Position numbers and translations under genes: made by a program
In this document: positions 31,740 to 41,032 of the stretch, piece by piece
Layout: each line of letters opens with the position of its first letter
Position numbering within the stretch: position 1 is the stretch's first letter
Virus record (IMG/VR): IMGVR_UViG_3300013005_000033
Location: 1 to 64,000 of that record
Direction: 5' to 3' (one strand)
Length of the DNA: 64,000 bases
Source: a virus
The notes under the pieces: generated by a model
Told to the model about the DNA's origin: nothing
Seen by the model: the letters and a program-made list of their open reading frames with translations, nothing else
Databases searched by the model: none

Positions 31740-32932
31740 TTTGATTCCTTGACTAGGGACATCTCCGTAATGCACAGTTCTTTTGTGGAATCACCTTGGT
31801 TGTGACAAACAATGTCTATTCTTTTTAAAACACAAGAATCAATGTCTTCTTTGAAAAAATCCTTAAGTCTAAAGCATAAATTTGAAACATAATTTCCCTT
31901 CAAATCAAACAAGACTCTTTTTGACTCTAGTGTGCGTCCATTTGTATCTATAATTAGTGAAAATTCCGTTGGTGTTGGGTCTCCTTTGTAAAAAGCTCCC
32001 AAATTAAATGAATCATCGGAGCCCATATTTATGTCGCACCTTATGGAAGAGATGGCATAAAAGCATTTTTCCAATATGCTCAAAGACAAATATTTGATCC
32101 CATTTGACTCCTTTGCGATTAACTTCTTGAATTTGGAATTTATACTGAACGAGTCGTTGTAATAGGCAAACGGATAGTTTCCCGCACCAAAGAAAACAAA
32201 CTTGTCGCCAGAAGGGGCCGGATATTTCGGAAAAGGCAAAATAATTTCGCACCTTTGAATAAGGTCATTTCTTCTTTCTATAAAATTCATCCTTGTGGAA
32301 ATTTTCCCTTCCAAAGCGGCCGGAAGCTCTATATATCCGTTCTTATCCGGGATCGGAAGCACAAGAGGCATTTTCCCCGACAGATGAGAAACTATGTAAC
32401 TAAAGACTATGTCTTCCCCATTGAGGTTGGTATATACATCATAAAAAACAACATCGGAAAACTTGGCATACTCTGAGGCGTACAGCCTGTCGAAACAGGT
32501 GCTTCTGGTGAGCGCTATGGGAACTTCTGTGGGCTCGGAAACATCCTCCACTCTTCCCGGGCCGGGCGCACAAGTATATCCACCTCCTTGTGGAATTCTG
32601 CCTTCGTATGTGTATATCCTCGTATGATCAATCTCAAAATTTCTAATAAGATTTTGAATGTTGGGCTCCGACAGCAGAAGGTCGTCGTCGTGGACTATTA
32701 CACACCTGTTCTTGGCGAGAATGGATCCTACAAATCTTGAATCAAGTCCGAAGTCCGCGTTGCAATTCAGAACCTTTACCTTGCTAAGCCCCAAGTCAGA
32801 AATAAAAAGATGCTTATTGTTGTTCCAAACTATTATCTCGCCAATCGAATTGTAGGTTTCGTACGATTCAATTATTTTGCTCACATTTTCTGGTCTGGTC
32901 CAAGACATCATCACAACAGAACATTTCGTCAT
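31736..32932 (-). CDS. glycosyltransferase (GT-A, exostosin-like pattern)
   Basis: The first 250 residues are a GT-A domain: CSVVMMSWTRPENVSKIIES, EIIVWNNN and CVIVHDDDLLL with the DDD metal site, then VFYDVYTNLNGEDIVFSYIV, resembling exostosin-type enzymes. About 140 further residues (beta-rich, FGAGNYPFAYYNDSF onward) may be a carbohydrate-binding extension. It overlaps the preceding glycosyltransferase by 65 bp. Confidence 0.75.
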   Translation of the reverse strand: MTKCSVVMMSWTRPENVSKIIESYETYNSIGEIIVWNNNKHLFISDLGLSKVKVLNCNADFGLDSRFVGSILAKNRCVIVHDDDLLLSEPNIQNLIRNFEIDHTRIYTYEGRIPQGGGYTCAPGPGRVEDVSEPTEVPIALTRSTCFDRLYASEYAKFSDVVFYDVYTNLNGEDIVFSYIVSHLSGKMPLVLPIPDKNGYIELPAALEGKISTRMNFIERRNDLIQRCEIILPFPKYPAPSGDKFVFFGAGNYPFAYYNDSFSINSKFKKLIAKESNGIKYLSLSILEKCFYAISSIRCDINMGSDDSFNLGAFYKGDPTPTEFSLIIDTNGRTLESKRVLFDLKGNYVSNLCFRLKDFFKEDIDSCVLKRIDIVCHNQGDSTKELCITEMSLVKESK

Positions 32933-33722
32933 TGATCAACTCCTTAAAAATGGGACAGTCCACGGCCCATGGCTTAAAAGGACCCCAGTAGTGAATTATC
33001 TTAACGGGATCTCCTTCGTGGTTAACCGCCCTCCAGCCCAAGGGCCCTTTAAATGCCCTAACGCGTTCCGCACAAGTATTGTAGTGGACGCCGAACTTTT
33101 CGTGCCTGTATTGGTACCCTATGCTGTCGAAATAGGACTTCAAAACCGACTGGTCAGTTCCGGGTATATAAGCCCCGTTTTCCTTGAATCGGCAATTAAA
33201 TCCGCACTTGAACGCATGACCCAGCAGTTTGTCCCAGTTGATCAATAATTTTGATGGGTCGTTGACCATGAAGACCCCTGAGTTTATGAACGGGGGGAAG
33301 CCAACGGTATGGCCTTCTATATCGGGTTCGTGGTCTATGAATATCGCCGGCTTTTCATGAAAAAGGGGCTCAATTTCTTGTATGGAGTCTACCATAATCG
33401 CATCGGCATCCATAAAAATAAATGGAAAGTCCAAGTTGCATATTACATAGAGCTTGTAGGTCAGATTGTAGCCTTCGCTGTGCGTGCCGCAAATGGGAAA
33501 GAAAATGCCCCTAGTGTCCTTGAGTCCGTCCCTAACGCAAAACCTAAATCTTGAATCTTCCCCCACGAATGATTCTAAGGCTTTACTCGGAGGCTTTTTT
33601 GAAAATATGAAGCACGAGTCTCTGCGTAAGAGGTGAGTCTTGGCTTGTTTGATCCAGTTGCAGCACATGGCCAAATATTTTTTGTCAGAAATATCGTAGT
33701 TCATCACGGTGACTAAATTCAA
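32868..33722 (-). CDS. GT8-like glycosyltransferase
   Basis: Start set at TTG 33722: AGGAGG lies six bases before it, at the end of the previous gene, and the protein then begins MNLVTVMNYDISDKKYL, a typical first strand. FPFIFMDADAIMVD holds the metal-binding DAD, and FINSGVFMVND with HYWGPFKPW fit GT8-like enzymes. The ATG 18 bases downstream is an alternative start. Confidence 0.75.
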   Translation of the reverse strand: MNLVTVMNYDISDKKYLAMCCNWIKQAKTHLLRRDSCFIFSKKPPSKALESFVGEDSRFRFCVRDGLKDTRGIFFPICGTHSEGYNLTYKLYVICNLDFPFIFMDADAIMVDSIQEIEPLFHEKPAIFIDHEPDIEGHTVGFPPFINSGVFMVNDPSKLLINWDKLLGHAFKCGFNCRFKENGAYIPGTDQSVLKSYFDSIGYQYRHEKFGVHYNTCAERVRAFKGPLGWRAVNHEGDPVKIIHYWGPFKPWAVDCPIFKELINDEMFCCDDVLDQTRKCEQNN

Positions 33723-33724
33723 AA

Positions 33725-36589
33725 TCAACCTCCTTCCGAGGAAGTGAATCCCTTGTGGAAAAGAACGGATTCGGGATAGAGAGCAGAAAGGTCTTCGGGA
33801 GAAAGGCTCTTTAGTCTGATAAATTTTTCGGCGTCCGGGTTTTTGTCCGGGTTCACACACCACCAGACCGGGTAGAAGTACTTATGGCTTGCGGTCTCCG
33901 TGAGAGAAAGTTCGTCCAAAACGCCTTGTACGAAGTCGGGGCCAGTGGAGGCAACTACGCCATGCCTGCGGCGTTCTGCGTATGACTTTCTCAGTCTTCC
34001 AATTAGAAAAGCTACTATTGGATTGGCTATGGAGGCCCCAAAAACACCATTAGCGCAACGAGTCGTATCCTTGTCCAGATATCCCTTGCCTATGGTCAAC
34101 CCCGCCTTTTCATAGGCTATCATTATTCCATTCTTGCTAGGTACCGAATTCAAAGGCTTGGTTCCCAACCAAACGCAGTCCGAGTCAACATAAAAACCTC
34201 CGAACCTGTTCAATATCTCAAGCCTGGCTATGTCGGACTTGCAGTCATACTCTTTCTCAGATTTGAAGATGTCATCGTTTATCATACCAAGAGACCTAAG
34301 TCTTTTTTCGTTCCATAGTATATACCTTGACCCAGGGTTCTTGCCTATATAGTCCTCCGAGAAGGTCGCCATCATTTCTTTTATCTTTTTAGGCACTTCT
34401 CCAAACCATATCTGGTGTATGATGGGAGGTATGGTCCACCTAAAGTCCTTAAAATAACTCAATGAAAATGACATGAACTGCTGCAAGTCCATTGAAGAAA
34501 TCTTGCGATCCATGCCCTCAAGAATGTAAACCTCCATGGCGCTGAGTGGATCATCAAATTTGGGATAAGGAGTCATCCAGCTTGGACTTTCGTGCTTGTT
34601 TCTTTCCGGAACAAAGAAAACTTCTGAAAAGTCACCGGTCGTTCCAGACTTAATGCCGGGAATATCAAACTGGACTCTCTTCCTGACTTTATAGAAGGCC
34701 TTGTCCCTGGCCCCGTAGACCAAACTCTTCAGATATGTGGCGTCATCGGACATCTTCAGGTGATCGGGTATGTTGTGGCATATAATTGCATGATCTATCC
34801 TCTTGATCTTTCCTAGCTTGAACGCAACTTGCGTGAACTCATCATCGCAGTAATATCCAATATAATCTTGATTATAAACATGTCCAAATCTTAGGTAGTA
34901 AGACTTGCCCATTACGGAAAGGGTGGCCGTTCGCTGGTTGCCGTCGCAAGTCTCAAACCAAAGTGCGCCATCCGTATCGGGGAAATAAAAACCCATGCAG
35001 TCCAATATAATCTGATCGTAGTCTTTTTCAACGGCGATCATGTCGTCCGAAGCGGCCACCAAAACATCAAAATCAAAATTTTCAATATCGGCGTTATACG
35101 CCTCTATCTTGGACTTATGATCTCCAAAGAAAACCTTTATGTTTTGATATTTGGATTTTAGCCCATTGACTACCTCTTCGGTCATGACATCGTCGTCTAT
35201 GTTGCATGTTATGCAAAAAAACACGACATTGTTTCCGGACATTTTTTCAACAAACGAATCCAAGCACTTGCACAACAACTCTGGGCGTCCTAGTGTTGAT
35301 ATCTTTATTAGGATCTGACACCTTGTCTTGAGGTTTTCCGAGGAGTTTTGAGGCCTTATGGATTCAAGTACGCTTGAAAATGATTCAAAATTAAGTTTGC
35401 CGGCCACATCCAAATTGCAGAGATCGTAGGTGGGTTCATGCTCGGTATGGATGAGCTGGTTCATAATCCTGAGTTTCCTTTTGCACGAAGAGCCGTACAG
35501 AGCAGAAACCGCATCGTCCCAGTATGGAGCCCCAATAAGAAGATCGGGCATTCGGCACTTTTGCAGAAGGCTTTTTCTTATGGCTATGCCGTCTATTCCC
35601 TTTTCTACCGACCCCTTATATCTCCCGTGCGAATCAACCTCCTGCCTTTGGAATTCAATATAGTCTCCATCAAATTCTCTTATGTCATTGTAGACGGTGT
35701 CCGCTATCCTGCAGTCGGAATTGCAATAAAAAACCCAGCCGTCACCGTGCAAATACTGCGTTGATATGTTGAATATGTCGTTGAGAAAAGGAAAGTCCTT
35801 GGAGTGTCCGAGCGACTTCGCATCCCTTCCCAGTCGCTCAGAAAAAATACCCTCGCGAAGCAAACAGTCACCCGAGTGGAAGTTGACAAGAATAACGCCC
35901 TTTCCTTGAGCGGCGGAAACATACGAGTCAACGGATTCAAGCTGCTCGCGATACAAGCGACTATTCTCGTCCACGCAGGCATAATTGAATGCATGGACAA
36001 TTCCGCTTTTGGCCCTATTTGCAAACAAACGGTCGCAGTACAATTTCACTGCGACGAGATCCAGAGCCTTGCCTTCTGTTTTGAATCCAGCGGAATCAAA
36101 ATCCAGCCACCAATCTTCAAAGTTCTCGCCGAAACGAACTAATCCAAAAGGATTGCCGGGCGTCAAAAAATCGGAATTTACGATGACAGCCGAGCTGCCC
36201 GGGGAAACTTTCGTGGTCTTTGCGGAAGAATTGACCGTTATATTTCTTTTTTCTATGAAACTCCTAGTCAAATGCTCGTCCAGATGGATGCGCTGCGAAA
36301 AAGGGATGATAACTTGATCCGAAAAAGAAACCAAATCGTTGATGAACTTGAAGTTGAAGAATGTGTCCGGATCAAGAAACATCACGAATTTACTGTCTAT
36401 ATTCAATTCGGAAATTCTAACAGCCTCAGCAAATTCGTTCGTGTACTGAACATCATTGAATGAGGCGATAAATGTTTTGTTTTGTTGCCCGAAAGCGTCA
36501 TTAAGCCTTGCGCACAGGAAGTCCAGATTCCTCCTCCTCTTGTGCGAAGGAGAACCGGAGAGAGGAATTATGGTAGTCAAAAAATTCAT
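33725..36589 (-). CDS. three-domain glycosyltransferase (two GT-A-like units plus GT32)
   Basis: At 954 residues this is the largest glycosyltransferase here. Residues 1-400 form a GT-A-like unit (FVMFLDPDTFFN with DPD). About 430-690 hold a GT2-like unit (LIKISTLGRPELLCKCLDSF, VLVAASDDMIAV). The last 240 form a GT32 domain (IIHQIWFGEVPKKIK; the DxD in GGFYVDSDCVWLG, about residue 800). Three catalytic units in one chain suggest it adds several sugars in sequence, or acts on clustered sites such as a virion protein. Confidence 0.85.
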   Translation of the reverse strand: MNFLTTIIPLSGSPSHKRRRNLDFLCARLNDAFGQQNKTFIASFNDVQYTNEFAEAVRISELNIDSKFVMFLDPDTFFNFKFINDLVSFSDQVIIPFSQRIHLDEHLTRSFIEKRNITVNSSAKTTKVSPGSSAVIVNSDFLTPGNPFGLVRFGENFEDWWLDFDSAGFKTEGKALDLVAVKLYCDRLFANRAKSGIVHAFNYACVDENSRLYREQLESVDSYVSAAQGKGVILVNFHSGDCLLREGIFSERLGRDAKSLGHSKDFPFLNDIFNISTQYLHGDGWVFYCNSDCRIADTVYNDIREFDGDYIEFQRQEVDSHGRYKGSVEKGIDGIAIRKSLLQKCRMPDLLIGAPYWDDAVSALYGSSCKRKLRIMNQLIHTEHEPTYDLCNLDVAGKLNFESFSSVLESIRPQNSSENLKTRCQILIKISTLGRPELLCKCLDSFVEKMSGNNVVFFCITCNIDDDVMTEEVVNGLKSKYQNIKVFFGDHKSKIEAYNADIENFDFDVLVAASDDMIAVEKDYDQIILDCMGFYFPDTDGALWFETCDGNQRTATLSVMGKSYYLRFGHVYNQDYIGYYCDDEFTQVAFKLGKIKRIDHAIICHNIPDHLKMSDDATYLKSLVYGARDKAFYKVRKRVQFDIPGIKSGTTGDFSEVFFVPERNKHESPSWMTPYPKFDDPLSAMEVYILEGMDRKISSMDLQQFMSFSLSYFKDFRWTIPPIIHQIWFGEVPKKIKEMMATFSEDYIGKNPGSRYILWNEKRLRSLGMINDDIFKSEKEYDCKSDIARLEILNRFGGFYVDSDCVWLGTKPLNSVPSKNGIMIAYEKAGLTIGKGYLDKDTTRCANGVFGASIANPIVAFLIGRLRKSYAERRRHGVVASTGPDFVQGVLDELSLTETASHKYFYPVWWCVNPDKNPDAEKFIRLKSLSPEDLSALYPESVLFHKGFTSSEGG

Positions 36590-37158
36590 GGATTCACCGA
36601 AGGCGAATAAATTAAAACGGGTGGCGAAGTTTGAAGCCTCGCCTTTTGACGCACCAATTCCTTGAATCCCTCAAGCGTTATCCGAGGGCCGGCGAAAAAC
36701 GAAACCTTCCTGGCGTCTTCGGGAACACCCATTAAAGATCTATATTCGCTGCAATGGGAGTAGCATATGACCCCGTGGATCTCCTTGGGGCTTGAAACTA
36801 AAAACTCTTGAACCACATATCCGTCCTGGCGGTACTCCTGGTACGAGCCGTCAAGCACAATTGCAGACCCTTTTGCGATAACCCTCCTTTGAGGCGAACT
36901 TTCATTCATTTTCAAATAGCAAAGATCGGTACAATTTAGCCAAGAAGAAATATAAATCCCGTATCCGATATGACCCCTTGTCTCGGCGGAGGGTCGGGAT
37001 GTCTTGCCTATTTCCGCATAAATCGTGTTGGCTCCCACCGTCAAATCGGAATTTAAAATGAGTTCAAAACTACCCATCTCCGAGATGTCTTCAGCAAACG
37101 ATTGAAGGGAGGCCAAAAGCAAGGGAGCCAAAAGAAAGCAAGTAGATAGACGAGTCAA
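36586..37158 (-). CDS. secreted hypothetical protein (190 aa)
   Basis: Start set at TTG 37158, with GGGGAGG five bases upstream, giving a normal signal peptide (MTRLSTCFLLAPLLLASLQS, cleavage after SFA). The mature part is beta-rich with four Cys (LNCTDLCYL, ICYSHC), probably disulfide-bonded in the periplasm. Family unknown. It overlaps the large glycosyltransferase start by 4 bp. Confidence 0.65.
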   Translation of the reverse strand: MTRLSTCFLLAPLLLASLQSFAEDISEMGSFELILNSDLTVGANTIYAEIGKTSRPSAETRGHIGYGIYISSWLNCTDLCYLKMNESSPQRRVIAKGSAIVLDGSYQEYRQDGYVVQEFLVSSPKEIHGVICYSHCSEYRSLMGVPEDARKVSFFAGPRITLEGFKELVRQKARLQTSPPVLIYSPSVNP

Positions 37159-37160
37159 TT

Positions 37161-37367
37161 TCACCTCCCCTTCTGAGAAGATTTCCATTCCTCCCACTTT
37201 GAATTGGCCGCGGCGACCCTGGATTCCAATTCCTTTTTCTTGGCCTTGTATTCATCGAATTTGGCCTTGAAATCTTCCTCCAAAACCTTCTTCTCCTCGT
37301 GAACGGCCGCGATCACCTTGGAAAAAGATACAAACTCATCAGAAAGCAAAAGATCAGCATCTGTCAT
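37161..37367 (-). CDS. small coiled-coil protein (68 aa)
   Basis: Start set at ATG 37367 (GGAGG seven bases upstream). It is almost wholly a charged coiled coil (KVLEEDFKAKFDEYKAKKKE). No other feature is visible. It lies between ClpP and the secreted protein, reading the same way. Confidence 0.6.
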   Translation of the reverse strand: MTDADLLLSDEFVSFSKVIAAVHEEKKVLEEDFKAKFDEYKAKKKELESRVAAANSKWEEWKSSQKGR

Positions 37368-37388
37368 TTTATTAACCTCCAATATAAA

Positions 37389-38081
37389 TTAGTTCTTTTT
37401 CTTCTTCTTTCCTGATCGTATTTTTGCATAGTTTTCAAATCCCTTTTCGCCAAATATCCCGTCGGCAAACCCGTAATAAACAGCCTCTTCTGGCATCAAG
37501 TACCAGTCGCCATTCTGGCGTATCTTCTGGTCTATGAAGGTCATGGCTCTTTTGATGCTGTACTTCCTTTCCTTGAAATAAGTGCCCATAACAGCACGCT
37601 CCGCAAAAATCTGGAGCATTCTCTTGCAATACTTCTCATTCTGGTCTACGGCGCTCTTTACGGCCATGGTCGTGTCCTCAATGGTTAACGAACCATGGTG
37701 TATCATTATCTCGCAGTCAGGCATGAGAACCCGCTTGTCTGCTGCCTGAAAGACAACGCCACTCATGCTGCTCGCTTGGGCATAGCCAAGTATCGTCACA
37801 GACGCCTTGGACATCTGGATAGCGTTGAACATAGCCATTCCGTCGCTCCAGTTTCCACCTATGGTGTGCATGTGGACAAGAATGTTGGCCGAACCATGCA
37901 TCTCCAGTATGTGCATGTTTTTCACGAACGAGGTGGCCATCCTGTAGTCAACCCCGGGCTCCTCATCAGCATCCGCATATCCGTGCAAGTAAATCTCCCT
38001 GCTCAGGTGATTTATGTGATGCTCGTGAATCTCGCTTATCAGCTGCTCGGCCGATATGTTTCGTTTGGCGATGGAATTCAT
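37389..38081 (-). CDS. clpP: ClpP-family serine protease
   Basis: The ClpP triad can be placed: Ser105 in YAQASSMSGVV, His128 in EIMIHHGS and Asp in NGDWYLMPEEAVYYGFADG. At 230 residues it is a little longer than ClpP, with a Lys-rich C-terminal tail (KIRSGKKKKKN). Phage ClpP homologues act as prohead maturation proteases or partner host Clp ATPases; no ClpX/A is seen here. If the short N-terminal leaders found on several proteins are capsid-targeting peptides, this is a candidate for removing them. Confidence 0.88.
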   Translation of the reverse strand: MNSIAKRNISAEQLISEIHEHHINHLSREIYLHGYADADEEPGVDYRMATSFVKNMHILEMHGSANILVHMHTIGGNWSDGMAMFNAIQMSKASVTILGYAQASSMSGVVFQAADKRVLMPDCEIMIHHGSLTIEDTTMAVKSAVDQNEKYCKRMLQIFAERAVMGTYFKERKYSIKRAMTFIDQKIRQNGDWYLMPEEAVYYGFADGIFGEKGFENYAKIRSGKKKKKN

Positions 38082-38147
38082 GATCTCCCGTGTTTAATCT
38101 AGTCAAAAACCACACGGGTATTTAGGCATTTGGAAAAACAAAAAGGA

Positions 38148-38173
38148 AGGCCTTTTTCAATCAAAAAAGGCCT
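38148..38173 (-). terminator. rho-independent terminator after spoVR, with repeated AGGCCT
   Basis: A 10-bp stem (AGGCCTTTTT with its complement, 6-base loop) lies downstream of spoVR, followed leftward by a T-rich run. Two further aggcc/ggcct repeats lie between it and the spoVR stop and can form alternative hairpins. Confidence 0.65.
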
Positions 38174-38193
38174 AAAAATAGGCCAAAAAAGGC

Positions 38194-41028
38194 CTAAAAA
38201 AAGCCGTCCTCGTAATCTTCCCGGGGAATCATATCCACCTTGCAGTCGTCGGATCGGCACCTGTAAATAAATTCATTGCCCTCCTTGTCTCTAGTGGCCA
38301 GATAGACATCGTTCTTCCAAAGTCGCCTCAAGGACTCCAGAACGGGACCCACATAAGAGTCGTGCAGGCCACGGCCGTGCCAATTGTGCTGGAGAAACAT
38401 GATGCCCTTGTTTCTGTGGTTGGGATCCATGAGCCTGATTTCGGGCAATCCGCCATTCATGTATCTGGCCACCAGTTTGGCCTTGATCTTGGTGGGATCC
38501 TTGCTCTCAATCTTATATTCCCCGTTCGGATACTTCTTCCACTCAAAAAATTCATACTTTTCGCAAAACTCGGGCGTGAAGAATTCCATGATGAGGGTTA
38601 AATCGTTGTATAGTTTCCTAACCTCAAAGACCTTGTCGTGACCCAGTCCGAGTTTTAGATCCCAATCTTGTTTCTTTTTTATATCGGGGCACTCTTCCCA
38701 CTCGGTACCGAACTTGCCCTTGTCCCATCGCTCCTCTATGTCGCACAGAAGATTAAATCCAAGCTTATAGGGGTTCATTGAATATTTGCCTCCAAGCACC
38801 CCCATCTTGTGCTTTGCGTACTCTATGATGCCCGAACTTTCGTGCTCTTGGCCGAGTCCGGCAAGTCCTTGTTTTGAAATAATATGATAGTCAACCCAGC
38901 TGTTGTGATTTATAAATCCATGGGCCGCATAGCGATGGGTGTCGTCAACAGTCATGTCATAGACTGTTCCTTGGCCGAATTTTATGGAAACAATTTCATC
39001 AGACCAATTTTCCCTCGTGAACCACAACCTGTCGTTGATGTATTTGCCAAGGGAATCTTGCTTTCTTTTTAGGCCGAAACTTATCTGCTCCATGAATTTC
39101 TTGGCTTGAACGCCGCAAATACGAATTTGCCAAATGTGTGTTTTCTTTTCATCAGAGGCCTTGGCTTTCTTTCTTGAGGAAATTATCCCATAGTTGAGGA
39201 GAATGGTCTGGATCTGTTCTCCCATCTTTTCGCTGGAGGTGGACAAAATCACTCCGGCCTTGCCAGCATAGCCGTCACAATCAAAATAGGATCTAAGAAA
39301 GGCAGACACTACATTCTTGGGAGACCTCAATATACAATTGGGGACTGTCTTTTCTCTGGCGCAGACGCCCGTCTTTAATCCTATACTCTTCAAAAATTCT
39401 TGTAAGCTCTTGGAAGAACAAGAGACTCTCCACCTGCCATTCTTTGAGCTCCCGTCCCACTTCCTCTTGCCAACCAGACCAAAAAGAGATCCCAAAAGAT
39501 TTTCATACTCTTCAATCTGCTCTAGATCACCTGAAGTCAAACCAAAAGATCTACCGGATTCAGAAATATGACCATCGCCTATCATATAGCCCAGAAAACT
39601 AGCCAAACCTTCAGTGACCTCGGTCGGAATTGAGATTTTTTTGCGTCTTATGGTTTGAGTTTCTCCCAACCTTGAAACTTGCTCGTCAAAAATCTTACTC
39701 AACTCCACGACTTTAAGCCCGGCTTGTGCGTCAGTCTGCATTCCCATTCGGTAATAGTTGCATTTCCAGTACTTGGAGCCAAGAATTTCTCGTATCTTTC
39801 TTGTGTCCAGCCTCTCTTCTTCCTTGTAATCCAGACCGACCGGATCTTTAGGCCATACATTGGAACCACTTATCCTTACCTTGTCACCCTCATTTAGGTC
39901 TCTCATATGGATCCATTGACCCTCAGATTCCATAATTCTGTGGTTATCCGATCCTGTGATCTTATATCCCCTCCTTGTCTCTATCGTTACAGTTTTTCTT
40001 TCATTAAAAATGAACCAGTTGCTGACCTTTTTGTTGGAGTCGCCGTCCGAAACCAAGCATGAGATCTTCCCTTCAACAAGCTCTTTCGCTGTTATGATTC
40101 CATTGTCAGTACAAATCAAAGTATCGGGCCCGACACAAGCGTGTCCCTCATTTATAGTCTTTGTCATTCTCTGTGGGGCAAAGTACATGCTTTCCTCGTA
40201 GAGCATAGACACGATGTCGCTCTCCCAAGGCTTGAGAGGGGCGTTGTCCCTAATGAAGCCCATTATGTCCTTGGTGGAACCCACGAAGAGATCCAGATAT
40301 TCGGCAGCTTCAATTTTTTCTATCTCCAACTGCTGTTTCTTGATCCACTCCTCCGTGTTCACATACTCGTCCATGTAGTCGTGGCCGTCCTCGACCTTGA
40401 GTCGCTTAGGATGGCGGTACTTTCGCTTGTCCCTCGGAATGTTGTCCTTGTATTTCTTGGGCTGCCAAGCCTTGGAAGGATCTATCAAAGTCTCTATCCT
40501 GAGCACATGGTCTATAAACTCGGTGACCCTTTCCTTTCCCCAACGGCTCATGTACTTTTTGATCCTGGTGCCGTGGTTGGCCAACTCGTTCATCATGTTC
40601 TGGCTGGTCTGCGAGAAGTAGATGTTGTTTTTGAAAAAATCAGCGTGGCCGAGTGCATGAGCGACTACAGTCACATTGTCAAGAAGGCTGTTCGAGTCTA
40701 GGCAATAAAGGTATACGGGGGTGCAATTCGTGACCATTTCGTATATCCTGTGCATGCCATGAAGATATCCGCGCTGGAGCTCCTCATACTCCATGCCCCA
40801 TTTCCAATGAGGATACCTCACGGGAAAGCCGCCATAGGCTGCTATTTCGCTTATCTCGTCGTAGGTGAGCATTTCAACAACGGTCGGAGGGAAGTCACAG
40901 CCGAACTCGCTCACCTTTCTGAATATCTCGGGAAGGAGTCTCTTAAGTTCCTCGGGCATCGGCACGCCTGGAATCTTACTATTCCCCATCAATACTGGGG
41001 ATCCCATCATGAATTTTCTGTTGTTCAT
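38194..41028 (-). CDS. spoVR: SpoVR-family protein interrupted by an intein
   Basis: The 944-residue product carries a SpoVR protein of about 532 residues once the 412-residue intein (298-709) is removed. SpoVR markers are GYLHGMHRIYEMVTNCTP, LGHADFFKNNIYF, APQRMTKTINEGHA and, after the intein, SWVDYHIISKQGL. The intein sits between GHA and SW, at the conserved NEG-(H/W)-A-(S/T)-(F/W) site. SpoVR (YcgB) normally works with PrkA and YeaH in stress, stationary-phase or sporulation regulation, and both lie just upstream here. It ends the operon. Confidence 0.93.
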   Translation of the reverse strand: MNNRKFMMGSPVLMGNSKIPGVPMPEELKRLLPEIFRKVSEFGCDFPPTVVEMLTYDEISEIAAYGGFPVRYPHWKWGMEYEELQRGYLHGMHRIYEMVTNCTPVYLYCLDSNSLLDNVTVVAHALGHADFFKNNIYFSQTSQNMMNELANHGTRIKKYMSRWGKERVTEFIDHVLRIETLIDPSKAWQPKKYKDNIPRDKRKYRHPKRLKVEDGHDYMDEYVNTEEWIKKQQLEIEKIEAAEYLDLFVGSTKDIMGFIRDNAPLKPWESDIVSMLYEESMYFAPQRMTKTINEGHACVGPDTLICTDNGIITAKELVEGKISCLVSDGDSNKKVSNWFIFNERKTVTIETRRGYKITGSDNHRIMESEGQWIHMRDLNEGDKVRISGSNVWPKDPVGLDYKEEERLDTRKIREILGSKYWKCNYYRMGMQTDAQAGLKVVELSKIFDEQVSRLGETQTIRRKKISIPTEVTEGLASFLGYMIGDGHISESGRSFGLTSGDLEQIEEYENLLGSLFGLVGKRKWDGSSKNGRWRVSCSSKSLQEFLKSIGLKTGVCAREKTVPNCILRSPKNVVSAFLRSYFDCDGYAGKAGVILSTSSEKMGEQIQTILLNYGIISSRKKAKASDEKKTHIWQIRICGVQAKKFMEQISFGLKRKQDSLGKYINDRLWFTRENWSDEIVSIKFGQGTVYDMTVDDTHRYAAHGFINHNSWVDYHIISKQGLAGLGQEHESSGIIEYAKHKMGVLGGKYSMNPYKLGFNLLCDIEERWDKGKFGTEWEECPDIKKKQDWDLKLGLGHDKVFEVRKLYNDLTLIMEFFTPEFCEKYEFFEWKKYPNGEYKIESKDPTKIKAKLVARYMNGGLPEIRLMDPNHRNKGIMFLQHNWHGRGLHDSYVGPVLESLRRLWKNDVYLATRDKEGNEFIYRCRSDDCKVDMIPREDYEDGFF
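38902..40137 (-). other. LAGLIDADG mini-domain intein in SpoVR
   Basis: It spans residues 298-709. It starts with Cys (CVGPDTLICTDNG) and has a block-B-like GSDNHRI, two LAGLIDADG motifs (FLGYMIGDGHIS and FLRSYFDCDGYAG), and the C-terminal splice block VYDMTVDDTHRYAAHGFINHN followed by Ser in the host protein. All splice residues (Cys1, the His of block B, the terminal His-Asn, +1 Ser) are present, so both splicing and homing look functional. Confidence 0.93.
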
Positions 41029-41032
41029 TATG

